This document shows, in pieces, positions 1 to 12,900 of a DNA stretch of 64,000 nucleotides. Position 1 is the stretch's first letter. Each line of letters opens with the position of its first letter. The DNA comes from Nigrospora sphaerica. Its lineage: Eukaryota; Ascomycota; Sordariomycetes; Amphisphaeriales; Apiosporaceae. The stretch is from assembly GCA_018287875.1 (NCBI GenBank), contig JAGVVL010000001.1, positions 6,448,001-6,512,000 on the forward strand. The letters are read 5' to 3'. The position numbers were made by a program, and so were the translations under genes. Below the pieces are notes generated by a model, which had not been told where the DNA came from, did no database searches, and worked only from the letters and a program-made list of their open reading frames with translations.

Positions 1-2350
1 TCCAGTATCCGGCAGTCGCACGCCGCGGACGCGATCCTGCGCTTGTCCGGGGGGGAAGAGGGTGTGGTAGTTGTAGTACGACATCTTGTACCTGGGAGCT
101 GTTAATAACCAGGTATCCTCATGGTGCTCGCACCTGAAAACTTACATCAAGCTGTTCTTCATGGTATCGGTAGCCTCACCGTCAACACGGTACTCGCCCC
201 GAGACGTGAAGAAATCCCGTTCCTTGACTTCTTCGGGCCAGATACCCTCGGCGATACGGACCATCCAGAGGAATTTGTTGATGTCGTCACCGGAGTACCC
301 GAGGAGGCCTCCGAAGACCACCAACACGTAGTCGACCTCATGCTGGCGCATGATGGGGTAGCTGACCTCCTCGCGAGAGCTCATGGCCTTGCCGACCGTG
401 GCGATGTGCGTGTTGTTCCACGTGTTGTTGTCCACCAGGGTAGGTCGGTCGGCCATGCCGCCAATCTGGTAGCCGTAGTCCCACCAAGACATGATCTTGG
501 CGTCCTCCTTGGTGTTCTGGCGGAGCCACTGGTAGGCCTCACGGTAGTCATCAATGATATGCTGGCTGCCGTCCGGCATGCGGCTTGCCAGAACAACCGA
601 GGGGGACGAATAGGCATTGGACGTGACCCAGGTGCAGTGGAGGACGAAGAGCACAAGATAGACAGACATGGCTCCAGCGACTATGAATTTGGAGAGGAAG
701 CCGTAGACACCCACGTAAGGTCGGCTCGCACTACGAAGGCCGCCGCTCTTCTTGCCGCTCTTCTTCGCCGCGCCGTCGGCAGACTCGTCCTGGTCGGCAT
801 CGCGGGGCTCCGGGGATTGGACCACGAGGTAGGTGTCGAGGAGCTGTGACACAGCCACGGCAGCGGCCACACACACAATAGGGGTAAGGGTGAGCATGAG
901 TCGGACCATGACGCCAGCAAAGTAACTTCCGAACAGGGCGTAGACGATGACGAAGACGTGCTCATCCTTGAGCTCTTGGAAGCAAAGATACACGCCGGCC
1001 GGAAACAGCCAAATCAGCATGTTCAGATCGAAAAAGAAGGCAGGCCAAGCGGTCGGCTGGTGCTCTGAGACGGAGGCGATAATGGGGATGTGGATCTTGG
1101 CGTAGCTGGTGTCCCAGAGGGAGTAGAAGCGGCCGGACCAGGGCGCGATGTAGCCGGCCGAAGTCAGACCGACGAGAGTGACGAGGGCCAGGCCGAAGAA
1201 GCCGCCCAGGCCCACCCACAGGAAGGTGCGGAACTGGCGGCTGGAAACGGCCGACTGAACGTACGAAATGAAAGCAACCAACTGGAGGAAGCCGAAGATG
1301 CCTGTGTTCGCAACAGTTAGCCGAGGCGGAAAGGGGAGGGCCGGGGGCGGTACTCACCAAGAGCCGGCATGTGCTCGCTGGTCTTGACGGGCGAGAAACC
1401 CACAAAGGGAATCTGGAAGCTCGCCAGGGTGCCGAGGGCGTACCATGTCGTGTACGAGACGTACAGGCGGGTGCTGTACCGGCCCATGCAGATAAGCACA
1501 AAGGTGTGGAGAGGAATCAGACAGGTAATGAAGGCGTAACCACCCCACGAAGCCACCATGTAGCCGTAGAACAGAGCACAGGCGGCACCCCAGAGGACGG
1601 AGCCGACCTTGAGGGCCTTGATCCACAAGTAGAAGGTAAAGACGAGCAGGAAGATGGCAATGGCCTCGTTGTCGTACGAACCAGCGACGGACCGCGAGAT
1701 GTAGCCGGGAGTGATGCCCATGAAGGCGGCGGCCAGCAGGCCGGCCGACGAGGACGGAGTCATCTCATTGGTCAAGAGGTAGGCGGCGATGGCCGTCAGG
1801 CCGGAAAAGGCCGGGGCCAGAAGGACGCAAATGTTCCTGATGTCGACGGGGACGGTGAGGGCTCGCAGAGCATGGTAAATTACGCCGCTCGTGACCATCA
1901 GGCCGGGATACAGGGTTCCTCCGGTAACTCGGCCCAGAGGGTGCCATGTTCGGTCGTCAAACCAGTCCCAAAAGTTGTAGAATCCATTGGCGACCAGGTA
2001 CTTGGTGGCGCGGAAGTTGAACCACGGGTCGACTGGGAGTGTTGAGGTCAGTACGAGGAGGGGCTTGGTGGGCACGGCAGCGAGGCCAAAGGCAGGGTCA
2101 CTGACATTCGTGGATGATACTCTCGAATCCTGCGACGGCGGGTATGTAATTAGCAACTGGTGTCCCTGCCGGTCAGGGAGATTCAAGGGGCAGGCGGCGT
2201 ACGAATGACGGAGAACAGACGACTGGACACGGCAGCGCCTGCAATGAGACAGAGGATAACAGCACGGAGGAGCGTCTTGACGTTCTTGTTCTGGCCCAGC
2301 TCAACCAACACGTCGGCCGGGTTGCCGCTGGCTTCGGACGCGACGGCCAT
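1..2350 (-). CDS. STT3: STT3, catalytic subunit of the oligosaccharyltransferase complex (3' end cut by window edge)
   Basis: This is the ER membrane enzyme that transfers the dolichol-linked glycan to Asn in N-X-S/T sequons. Five exons are seen (2350-2203, 2129-2106, 2032-1358, 1301-146, 91-<1), giving 698 residues before the window ends; the family is usually about 720-750, so a short C-terminal tail is missing. The first luminal DXD-type motif ([12 protein letters not shown]) is rebuilt exactly across a 24-nt exon 2. The family signature SWWDYGYQ lies near residue 553. Many hydrophobic segments fill the N-terminal two thirds. A Lys/Ser/Asp-rich insert lies before the catalytic domain. Introns 1 and 2 are both 73 nt. 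The start at 2350 ([10 protein letters not shown]) is chosen because the frame upstream is low-complexity leader. Identity is certain; exon edges are supported by frame and conservation. Confidence 0.96.
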
Positions 2351-3375
2351 GGTCGCAGCTGAAGAAGTTCCCTTATTGGTGAGAGTGGGCGTTAGGTAGG
2401 ATCGGTCATGAGGGAAAGCTAAGCTGTCGTCGTCGTCGTCGTCGTCGACGTGCGGGTAGCAGATGGGTGGTGTGGGTTTGGGGAGCTCTAATTGACTGGT
2501 CGCAACTAGCAATTGAGGACAGTTGGAGCTTTGCCAGCTTCGTCAAGCACTTCCAATGCGACCGTTTTGGTGCTGGTGCTGCGGGCGCGTCTTGCGCGTC
2601 GGCCCCACCACTACCATGTACCAAGTACTACCCGTACAACCCTTCCTAAAATAGGGCTTCCTTGAAGTACTAGGTAGACTTACAATTCCGTTACCTGGAC
2701 ATTATCGTCCATCATTCACAACAACGTGGAATCCCTCAACGGATTGCCCGATTGCCCAGTTGTTAGCGTCCAACAGGACGCCGGGCAATCGTTCCGGTGG
2801 AGGGGCAAAGCGGGGGTATCAAGTACATATAGCTGGAGAGAGGGATCCGAAGATGGATGGATGGGTTGGTTACTGGCCTTGGCTAGAATCATCCTTTACC
2901 GGGCTTCTCACACACATCGTACAATTCCTACACAACGCACTTCAGCCCCTAAACTAAACACGGATGGTTAGGCTTCTGAGAACAGCTCATACGATACCAG
3001 CATGGCTAAATTTTCTAAGATTGCTGTTATCCGGCCCATATCTAAAAGCGTTGGTCTTACTCTACACGTCCCGATATAACAAATCTGTAATAAAACCTAG
3101 TAACAGTGTACCCATTCTATAGGAATACATACATTCTCGACCTGTCTATAAGCGATTCAGCTTCCTCAACCGTGGCTAGGCGTCCACGGGCACCTCCCAT
3201 CTCCACCAGCATCCTTGTGGGCCTTGCAGTGACCGCCCTTGACCCGGGACTGCTTTTGATGCCGCTTGGGTGGGTACACCGTATCTCAGAAGCAATCTAT
3301 CCTCCAATCCAACTGTCCAGAGCTCATACTACGGTCATGAGCATGGATTAAGTCCTACTCATTCACTTCAATACG
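2351..3375. other. Intergenic: STT3 leader and promoter side
   Basis: No gene was recognised. It contains a GTC trinucleotide run, seven copies at 2426-2446, about 75 bp upstream of the STT3 start codon and probably in its 5' leader. Confidence 0.6.
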
Positions 3376-3459
3376 GCCCGCTTGGCTTAGTGGTAAAGCG
3401 CATCACTAGTAGTACTACGTGAAATGATGAGATCACTGGTTCGATTCCAGTAGTGGGCA
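3376..3459 (+). tRNA. tRNA-Thr(AGT) with a 12-nt intron
   Basis: A full cloverleaf can be drawn. The acceptor stem is GCCCGCT (3376-3382) with AGTGGGC (3452-3458). The D arm is GGCTTAGTGGTAAAGC. The anticodon stem is CATCA/TGATG, and the T arm is ACTGG-TTCGATT-CCAGT. The anticodon loop reads C-T-A-G-T-A, then 12 extra bases, then A; this puts the intron at the canonical position between 37 and 38 and gives anticodon AGT (inosine-modified, decoding ACU/ACC/ACA). The RNA polymerase III A and B boxes are intact, and a T-rich run follows at about 3490. No CCA is encoded, as expected in a nucleus. Confidence 0.95.
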
Positions 3460-4172
3460 ATTACATTTTTGCGCTGTTCTTTAGAGTTCCTTTTTTCCTC
3501 CCCTTTTTGGATTGGTTGGTTGGTTGGCAGGTAGGTGACAGTGGAAATCTCCACGATGACAAGCGGTGGGTAGTCTTGTATCAATCAAGCGTTACGTAGC
3601 TAAAGACTCGTACGGCTATAGGAAGGAAGGGACGTCGACCAAGAAAGATATTTAGAGCTAACCCGAGTCGGGACGGCCGATGGGCGATAGGTATGAAACA
3701 AGCATGTATATATGTGGTGGAGATAGCCAGTAGGTCTCCCTCCATCCCTCTGGATAGCAAGACTGTGTGCTATAAGAGCGAGAAGTTTTAGTGTATTGTG
3801 TGTATATCAACCAGCGAAGCCGGTATTCTACTCCGTTGCGTTCTACATACCGACCCGAAGATGCCCGGTTGTCTGTCTCCCATAGAAAGCGAAAGCGAGC
3901 GGTAGTTCGATATGACCGGCCGCGATATATGCCCCCCAAGATCCCTTTCACATTATTATATCATATAGCGGCGCGCCGCCAGTCACCCGAAAACCCCCAT
4001 GCTCCGTAGCGATCCGCGGTAGGACACGGGGAGCTGCTCAGCCAGTCTCGTACGCCACCGGCCCGACGCATCGTCGACGGTCGCCGTGTTAAATAACAAA
4101 GGTAGATGATAAGGGTTCATGATAGAAGTGAGGATCCGATATTGTGTCGTCTCCGGTTGCGTTGAGAGAATG
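3460..4172. other. Intergenic between tRNA-Thr and the RAD53-like gene
   Basis: It is somewhat more AT-rich than its surroundings. No gene or repeat was recognised; it holds the 3' flank of the kinase gene. Confidence 0.5.
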
Positions 4173-7100
4173 TCATACGTCACCCTGGACGGCCGACGCT
4201 CCTTGCCCAAACCGAGGAATTGTCCGGCCCCAAGCTGTCGGCGCACCCAATGATGCGTCCTGTCTTTGTATGCGCAGTGTCAGCATTCTGACAATCTCGG
4301 CACGCTTCTTCTCGAATACCCTGCTTCGCTCCTGCTCATGGTGGAGATTTGACATGCGTCGCTCAAGGTCGTAATTCGCCTCGGCTTTCATGCGATCGTG
4401 GTGCAGGTTCTTTTCGGCCTTGAACCAGGTGCAGTCCAGCTTGCGGGCCACCGTCTCGGGAACGCACGCAGGTTCCTCGTTCGGGGGCCGCCGTGCGGCT
4501 GACCCACCCCACCAACACTCGAAGTTCAAACTCGCTTGGTTGCTTTCGTCCAGGGTGCCCCAAAAGACAATCTTGTCACCGTGGTACAGCTTCATCCATT
4601 TCTTCGAGGGCGATTTGGGACTCTTCGGTTCGTGAGCTCGAAGGGTTACGCCGTTAATAATGAGGCCGTTGGTGGCTTTTGTTGAGATGTAGAACGCGTA
4701 CGACTCAGGCTCCGGGGAAGCCCGCGTTGTGGTGGTGCTGGAAACCGAACGAGCACGCTCCCAGGGACGGAACTCGCTTCCCGCTCCCGTATACCCTTCC
4801 CGCCACAGCACGATACGGAACGCGTACTTTGGAACCTGTGTTTGACGGGGGAACTGGTACACGGCCAAGTTGTCGCGTTCCCTTCCCCAGGACAGAATCG
4901 GGTCTACCATTGAGATGTAAACGTCCTTGACCTGGGATCCGGCAGGGGGTAGAAGCCGGGCAACCTCCACTCTGCCGGGCCCGGCTGTCTGCACCGCCGT
5001 CGAGAACTGGCTGTCGGGCGCCAGTGTATCCGGCAACGACGCCTGTTCGTCGTCGATTGGCTCTATAGAGTCGGCGGGCGGAAACTCACAGCGGTCGTCT
5101 TTGGTTGGGGAGCGACTGGCACCACGGTGTGAGACGGAGTGCGGGCTGGCTGTCGCCCGTACACCGTACTGAGTGTGCGTTGGGGGGAAATACTTCATAG
5201 CCAGGTCCCACAACGGCGATTTCCCCGGGCTGAAGTCCTCGTTCCGGCTCTGAGCAGCTTCAGTGAAGGCAGCATACTGGAGGTGCGTCATTTCTGGGTA
5301 TTGCAGATGCCAGGATTGTTTATTGGCGCCATCCCAGAACGTGGTTTTATGCACTGGATAGTCCATCTGGCGTCCGGAACCATTCCTGAGAATGGGGGGA
5401 ATGCAAGCAAACAGTTCCAGTTCGCCCCGCTCATCCTCCGGAATGGCAACTTCGTCCCCTCCCGACTTCAACCTTTTGAACGAAGGTTTGGCGCGATCGT
5501 AGTCGTCGCTCGAACCAAACCCGGGTTTCCGCTTGCTTGTGCTGAGGTCGGAGGCGTTGGCGTGACTGTCCAGCTCGGTGCGAGCCAGGGACTTCATGTT
5601 CAGATTTTCCATGATGGACTCGGCGCCTCCCAGGCTTTGTGAGCCGATGCCCAGTCCCATGCTACCTGAGATTCCGTTGGATTGCGAAGAGCTCGCGGCG
5701 AGGAAGTTACGAGGGGGACGAGGCTTTTGCCGCGGCGTAGACAAGGTTTCCGACTCGAAGCTGTCGAGGATTACCTCCTCTTCCAGAATCTCGGTTTCTA
5801 CCAGGCTGGCGTTCGATAACGGCAGGTTGAGACGCGACTCCCCAACGGCGCCCGAATAACCGAGAGCCTCGGTGTCGACTTCGCCCCAAAGACGCCCCGG
5901 CTGTCCTAGGTCGATTGTTTGGTTTTCCTTGTTTTCCTCTGGCACCGTGGAAAGGGCAGGCTCCAGCGCGCCTGCCAGCGCGTTTCCTAAATCCCCTTCT
6001 TCTTGGTCATGGAGGCTTAGCTGTGACGCGCCTTGTTCCAGCTCGTCGTCGGAAATCTCATCAAACGAATCTTCAGCCGAGGGCCTTGGTTCATCGTTCA
6101 GCCAGGGGTGACGTCTGAGCTCCGCAATGGTGGCCCGGGTTTCTGGCCGTCTGTCGATCATTCTCCGCAAGAAATCGATGCCTTCGTTCGTGACCTTTTC
6201 CTGCACCAATGGCCTCACGTCGAGAGGGCGGGTCATGATATGATGCAACAACTCGGTGTAGCTTATCCCGTTCTTAACGGGAAAGGGAGGCGAGGCCGAG
6301 AGGGCGTAAAAGAGCACCCCTCCCAACGACCAAATATCCACGGCGTGGTCGTACCGCTCGCGATTGACTGACCTTCGGTCTCGCTGGCGCACCCGGTGAC
6401 CCTGCTCGTCGTATGTGCTATATTCCGAGTAGACCTCTGGTGCACAGTACAGGAGGGTGCCGCAGAACGTTTTCAGAAACGTTTGCTCGGTGTCGATCAT
6501 TTTGGACAAACCAAAGTCTGTCAGCTTGACGACCAGCGGCGCGGTAGACTGTATGAGGATGTTGTCCGGCTTTACGTCACGGTGGGTGATTTTGTTGTCG
6601 TGCAGGTAGCCGAGGGCGTCGACCAGCTGCCTGGCCATGATCTTGACGTAAGGTTCCCGGATGGCATTGTTCTCTTGCACGAGCTTTCCAAGGTCACCGC
6701 CTGGAACGTATTCCATGATGATGAAAAATTGGTGCGCATCCCAATCAAAATGTTCAATGTATTGCACAATATTAGGCTGGCGCCGGCGGGTTAGCGGAGT
6801 CCGTGGCTGGCCCGGAGGAGGGAGGGAGACAGGGAAAACATACATGCTGGACGCGCTGCATGATCCTCATCTCGTTTTCGACTTTCTGGTCGAGAACACC
6901 GTTTTTTATAAACTTCCGCTTGTCGAGTTCCTTGGCGGCGTACGGCAGGCCATCATACTTGGATGTTACCTTGTATACCGTAGCAAATGCGCCCTTCCCG
7001 ATGGCACCGACACGGTTGTATTTCTCACCACCGCGCCATTCACGCGGCACAGCGCTCTGTGAGGTGTTCGGGGCTGCGGCGTCGAACATTGGCTTCGGTG

Positions 7101-7990
7101 TGTGCTTCTGGTAGGGTGGCGGCATGATGTCAGCCTGTGTCCGGTGTTAGCAAGATCCGTGGTTGACCAAGTACAACCTCCACTTACACCATCACCGGGC
7201 TGAATCGTCTTATCCGGGTCCTCGATCCGGTGCAACCTCCGCAGATGGGCCTGCAGGTTTCTTTGGTAGGCCGTCTCGAGTTCCCCGTCGCGGCGGGGAA
7301 TACGGACCAAGAAGACCAGATCCTCGGCGTTCTCGTGCATGAAAACCTTGATGGTCGAGCCGCTTTCCAGGACTCTCCTCACGGCGCCATTGTCCTTGGC
7401 CCTCTTCTTGAGCAGCACATCGTCGACAATGGTCCCGTTGGTGGACTGGTCTTCCAGGAGCACAACGCCAAACTTATTGACGTATATGCGGAAATGGATG
7501 TTACTGAGCCGCCGAAGCGGGTCGTTATGGAAGCATATGTCGCAGCGAGCCCCGTTGCGACCAAAAGCGAAGCCAAGCTGGGGACTCTTGACGGTGGTGG
7601 AGAGCTTGAGAACAATAGCATGCTCGCCCATGCCTCGGGTCCGGCCGAATTCGCGGGCGGCATCTTCGCGGTACAGGTCCGATTCTATAGCGTCGGCCGT
7701 GTATCTGCCGGTTATGTAGGGGCTGTACTCGGACGCGTTGGCGATGCGCTGGACTTCTTTGGTCGCATTGGCCGAGTTGGGATACAAGAGGCAGATGATG
7801 TCGGAGATGTCCTCGTCGGAGAAACCCGAGTTCTGTTTCCCCAGGCGACGGGGGTCGAGGGCATTCTGGGTGGCTGCGCAGGCGAACAGTCAGACATGGG
7901 ACGGCGCTAGATCGCAGAGCACGGCAAAGGGACGGATGGGGCCAGACCTTGCTGAGTAGCCTCTTGCGAATCCTCATTGGGGTCGTCCAT
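4173..7990 (-). CDS. RAD53: RAD53/CHK2-family checkpoint serine/threonine kinase with two FHA domains
   Basis: This is a DNA-damage and replication checkpoint effector kinase, acting in the nucleus downstream of ATR/ATM-type kinases. Four exons (7990-7948, 7873-7188, 7134-6844, 6776-4173) encode 1207 residues. The N-terminus is Gln/Thr-rich, with SQ and TQ dipeptides (DSQEATQQATQN) of the kind phosphorylated by Mec1/Tel1. FHA1 lies at about 75-180 (FGRNGARCDI, STNGTIVDD). The kinase domain is about 281-600: glycine loop GKGAFATVY, YAAKELD lysine, HRDVKPDN at about 405 and DFG at about 427. A second FHA lies at about 965-1110 (SWGRERDN, VPKYAFRI, TNGLIINGV). A basic coiled C-terminus follows. 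FHA-kinase-FHA matches yeast Rad53 rather than the single-FHA Chk2 form. Exon 1 has a slightly unusual donor (GTCTGG), but the join restores a conserved N-terminus. Confidence 0.9.
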
Positions 7991-9958
7991 CGGAGGCGAA
8001 GGTGCAGAGCGGGCGGTTTCGAGAGGTACAGGTCTCACGACGCTCAGACACCGCGAGGCGGTCCTACAACTGCAGGGCAGTATATACTATTTTTTATGGA
8101 TCTCGTCTGTCTACCGACTGCAAGAAGGCGCCCCGGGCAGCCGGCACGGGAACGCCACTCGGTGATCGGACAGCCTGAGGGAGGGGGCGGGCTGCAGCAG
8201 CATTCATCCGAAAGCAAGGTCGGCGGGAGGCGCAGGCGGCTCCGCGATCGCGTCTTTGGTGCACGCTGGCCGGCCAACCTAAGGTGCGGTGCGATGGCGA
8301 ACGGGCAAAACGGATGGGTCGCAGCCGTCCAAGTACTGTTTGGGCACAGCGGGGCGCGGACGGTACGGGCCTCAACGGGCGGGTGTTGCTGTGGTGGCTC
8401 TGTTTCCTGTTTGCCGCGGAGGCCAAATTGTGTTGCAGCGGCTGCGTGGGCAGGCGGCGATCGGCTACAGCAAACAAATGGACGGTCGTAGGCAAACGCG
8501 AGCGTGCTTGTCGTCGGACGGAAGGCAGGGCGATGCGGAAGGGCGTGGCGATAGCGGCGTCGGCGAAAGAGCAGGGGGCGGGGTGGGCGAGAAAGCAACC
8601 CGAAGACATCACAGGGCAGGGAAGCTGGACCGGAGAGGTAAAGGGAAGTTTTTTTTTTAACCCCCTCGCACGGGGGACGGGATGAAATGGGATGGGATAG
8701 GGATATGCAGTCGCGCGCCCGCTGCCGCCTCGCTGCCGCTGCCGTTTTCCTGCTCGTTCACGCACTCATGCACTCACGCTCTTTCCCAGTTCCAGGTTCA
8801 GCCGCTGTCTCTCCCACGCGCGCGCAGGCGCGGACGCGCGGGTGCAAGGGCAGGCATGGGTATGGGCAAAAAGTCAGGCGGCAGGACGCAGCGGCCGCGA
8901 CTGCCTTCACAGGCGCCGTCATCATTGGCCCTCGAGGTCCCTCCCCCACTACCACTAGGCTCTTCCAGGACTGGTTCGGCATACCGATCCAGGGCAGGCG
9001 AGGAAGATGGCCGACGGCTCGCCTTCATTGATTCGATCTGCACGCAAACAACAAAGTCCATAAATAAGCCTTGAAGAGGCACGGCAGCGCCCCCCCGCCC
9101 GGTACGTCAGGAGCCGCGCCGTGAGAGGTAACCCATCCACACATGGCTCCGTGACCTGATACACCAAGGTCACGAACGCTACTTGCCTGCTTACAGGAAG
9201 GCGAATGCGTGCCTAACCAGCCTCGACATGTACACGAGCACAGGTCCCATGACGTGCCACGGTGAGCCGAGGGGCATGCCTACCACAATGGGGAAAATGG
9301 GATGCCATACAGCCATGCTGAAAAGAGGCTAACCACTTAAACCGGCCTCCATTTATAATCAACCCTCGAGGTTGCCCAAGTCTCCAGGCGCTCCAAGGTA
9401 CCCCAATCTCACGCTGCATCGGCCCTGGCGACCTTCCCTGGCACACAGGACACCTAAGCCGGCTGACCCCGATACGCGACATTGTGCAGATCAGGGATTG
9501 AAAAGACACCACTCTAAGAAAAGCAAAGCCGCCATGACACCCGCGACCCCGAGGGGGCAAAAAGGAAGAAATACGACGTGTCGGAAACGGGGATCGGCCG
9601 CCCCCAATTGGCAGACGGGGGCGCGGGGGATAACGAGATGCTGAATGGGATGCCGCCGGGAAAACGGCGAGGCGGGCGATGCGCAAACGAAAACCACAAC
9701 AAGTCTATTACCATGCAATAAAATTCAAGACCAACATGGTTACTTATGCAGTATGCAAAAGCCATTGCCTGTCTCCCGCTATGTCCCGCAATCCACACGC
9801 TTGTCAATACAAATACACAGTATCTGAGAAATCAGGGCTCGAAACACAACCCGCCATCCGCTCCCCCGGGTCAAAGCGAGTAGCAATGAGGTAGGAGTAC
9901 TTAGGTATGTATACACGTATGTAACTAGGTATGCAATTAGTCCGTAATCGTCGTGTCA
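7991..9958. other. Intergenic: RAD53 promoter side and 3' flank of the 1114-residue gene
   Basis: Several open frames exist here, but all have repetitive Arg/Ser/Pro composition typical of GC-rich non-coding DNA. A TATATA-like element at 8081-8086 lies about 90 bp upstream of the RAD53 start. There is a T9-10 run near 8649. No gene was recognised. Confidence 0.5.
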
Positions 9959-12900
9959 TTACCCGAAAAGCGTTTTCTTCTTCTTCGGTTTTTTGTCCAT
10001 GTCCTTGAGGATATCGTCGAACGTGCTGCCCTGCGCCTCTTGCGCCGCCTGGGCGTTTAGGTTACCCGACGAGCGGCTGCGGCTCACGCCGCCACCCGCC
10101 CCCAGCGGAGACGCGGGCGTATCCCCGGTGCTGAAAACCCGCGAGCTGCGGTAATCGGCCACGGGGGGCCCCGCCGAGGGCGGAAGATTAACGGGCTCCA
10201 GACCCATCACGACACTGGATCGGTAGCCCGGCCGCCCGGCCGGCGACCCCGAGCGGGGCCGGAGGGCCAGCGACGTCGTGCTACCCATGGGCGACTCGCT
10301 GCGCCCCGTAAGTCCCGGGCTGGCAGGCAGTCCTGAGTCGCCGTCCGCAAACACGGGTTGCGGTGCCGGCAGGGGTGAGAAGGCGTCTTCCTCGAGCGGC
10401 GCCGCCGCCGCCGCGTCGGCCTCCCAACGCTTCGCGGCCAACCAGCAGTGGCTCCTGTGGTAGATGCCCTCTATCGAGAACTCGACGGCGTCGGCGTTCA
10501 GTTCCACGTAGCCCGCGCCTCCCGATACTTCGTACCATCGCTTGCGATCGGGAACGGCTCCCATCCACGGCGGGTGGCCCTTGGGCGGCTGGCACAAGAA
10601 GTATTCCACCCCCTCGGTGTACTTGAGGCCGGGCGCGTCGACCACAAGCATGGGCAGGCACTGGATTACCACGTACAGGAACAGCCAGTACCCGATCCGC
10701 TGGTCGGCCATCTCGCTGACCGACTTGCCCTTGGCCTCCTTGTGTTCCCAGGCCTTGAACTCCTCGAGGAAGGGTATCTTCAGTTTGGATGTCTCAAAGT
10801 CGTACGACTTGCTGAGAATCAAGAGGAATTCGTAGTCCTGCAAGTTGCGCTCCAGCTTCGCCTGTTCCTTATGCGGCAGGCTGTAGTAGTTTTCCTTGAT
10901 CGACTTCATGTCGGGAACCCTGGGCACGTCGAAGGGTATGGGGGGCACCACGGGAGGCGACGACGCGTCGTATTCGCCCAGGATCCTGCGAAGGGCCGAC
11001 ATTTCCGGGCGCGACCCCTCGTCTTGTATGTCCTCAGCATTCTGGTCAATACCACGCGGCGTGATGGATTCGCGATCGACAACGAGGTCGTAAAGGGCAC
11101 AGAGATCCGAGTACAAAATTTTGAGCACCTGGCGGTTCAGCCCGCTCTCCGAAAAGGGGTTCTTCTTGCTGCGCGCTTTGGGGGGCCAGCTGCCAAAGTT
11201 GGCCTTGTAGTAGTTGAGCACGAACTGCCGCATGCGCCCGAAGCATTTCCTCCAAATTCCGTACTTGACGTGCTTGAACTCTGTCATAGACGTCGAATTG
11301 GCGGTGCCGGAGAACAGCGACGGGAAGTCGAAGTTTTCCAATCGGTTGTTGACGCTGCTCTGGCGGTTCAGGAGGTCGAGGTGCGCACGCTCGAGTCGCT
11401 GCCGCGTAGGGGCCGAAACCTGCTCCCACAGCTTCGATTTGAGGTCGCGGATGGCCGAGTACTTGCCCACGGCGTGCGCAAAGGCTTCGCTATAGAGGTC
11501 CCACGATTTCATCCTCTCGCCCAGCACGAGGGCCTCCAGCGTCTTCTCCCGGCTGTGTCGCACATCGGCCAGCGCCGTCTGTTCCATGAAGAAGCCAAAG
11601 GCCATCTCCACCGCGTCGCCAAAGTTGGACCCGTCATGATTCGTGAACTCGAACTCGCTCAGCAGATTGGCGATCCGGAGGAAGACGGTGAAGAGGGTCG
11701 GTTGCGCCTTCGTACAGACGAGGGGCTGTCCGGTCAGAAAGGCAAACATGTTGCGGATGGAAACTAGGCGATCCACGTCGGGCTTGGCGGGCGGCTCGTC
11801 CGGGCCCGCAGGGGGCGCGGGGACATACAAGCGTAGGTCTCCTGGGGCAGCCGGCTCGAGGGGCGCTGGTTGCGCCACCGCCGCGTCGGTCGCCAAAAGG
11901 TTGTCGCGGCCTAGGAACGACCTCGTGGAGTTCGCCGGCGACGACAGCTCCTGCTCGATGGCATCCTGGAACGCGAGGGAAAAGTCGGTGCAGAAGGACG
12001 GCACCTTGAAAGACGGCCCCAGGCCGGCGCTGGCGGGGTGAAGATGGACCAGGATCGAGCCCGCCTCGTTCCAGAGCTCGGGAACCTTTTCGCCGTTGGT
12101 GAGCAGCGCCGTGTTGTACTCGGTGTTGTCCTGGCCCAGGATCCACGCGGCGGTGCCTTTCGCGTTTCTCAAATCGGCCGAGTTGGAGCGGGATCGAACA
12201 CCGGGCAGCCAGCTTCTCCTCAAGCGACCGCGTTTATCGGCGTCGCGGGGCGGGCTCTGGCTGCCGTTGCTGGAGCCGGGGCGCAAAGCCAGATTGGTAG
12301 CCGACAGGTTGGCGGCGCCCAGAGCGGCGCCCAGCCGGTCGCTGGGTGGTTGAGCCGACGAACTGCGGCCTCGCGGCTCGGGCGACGCGGACAGCATGAG
12401 GGTGGACTGGGGGCGCACTTGATGGAGGGTGCTGCCGTGGGAGTCGGTTCGCAGGTGGTTTTCGCTGTGGCGCTTCGTGAGCTTCGAAGGGGTCCTGGCT
12501 TTCTTGACTTGGGAGTTCAGGCTGTCAGTCGAGTCGGGCTGGGCGGGAGGCGGCGGCGGAGGGCCCCGCGCAGGCTGCGGGATCGGTTTCTGCAGCCCGG
12601 CCGCGCCGTCTGGGTCAGAGGGCGTCCGGTGGTGGGCCGAGGCATCGTGCGGCGCCGCGCGGCTCGCGGCGAAAGCGGGCAGGCCCGACGGGTCCCTGGC
12701 AGAGTCGGCGTCGAACCAGTCATGCATCTGCCCGCTGGTGGCAGGGCGTGCAGGCAGCGCCGGACCGTCCTTCAGCGGCGAGTCGTCGGCGAGGGGCTTG
12801 CGGGGGACATGGGCGGCGGCGGCTGGTGGTGATTGTGGAGTAGGAGGAGAGGGCTCTGTGAAATGGGGGCTGATCAGTGATGGGAAGAAAGACGACAGGC

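Noticed and set aside
8094..8765. 223-residue minus-strand open frame with Arg/Pro/Ser-rich content
   Set aside because: No domain, no splice context, low-complexity composition; it probably lies in the leader or promoter of RAD53.
10448..11767. 439-residue plus-strand open frame
   Set aside because: Antisense to the 1114-residue gene; no domain and a composition that mirrors it.
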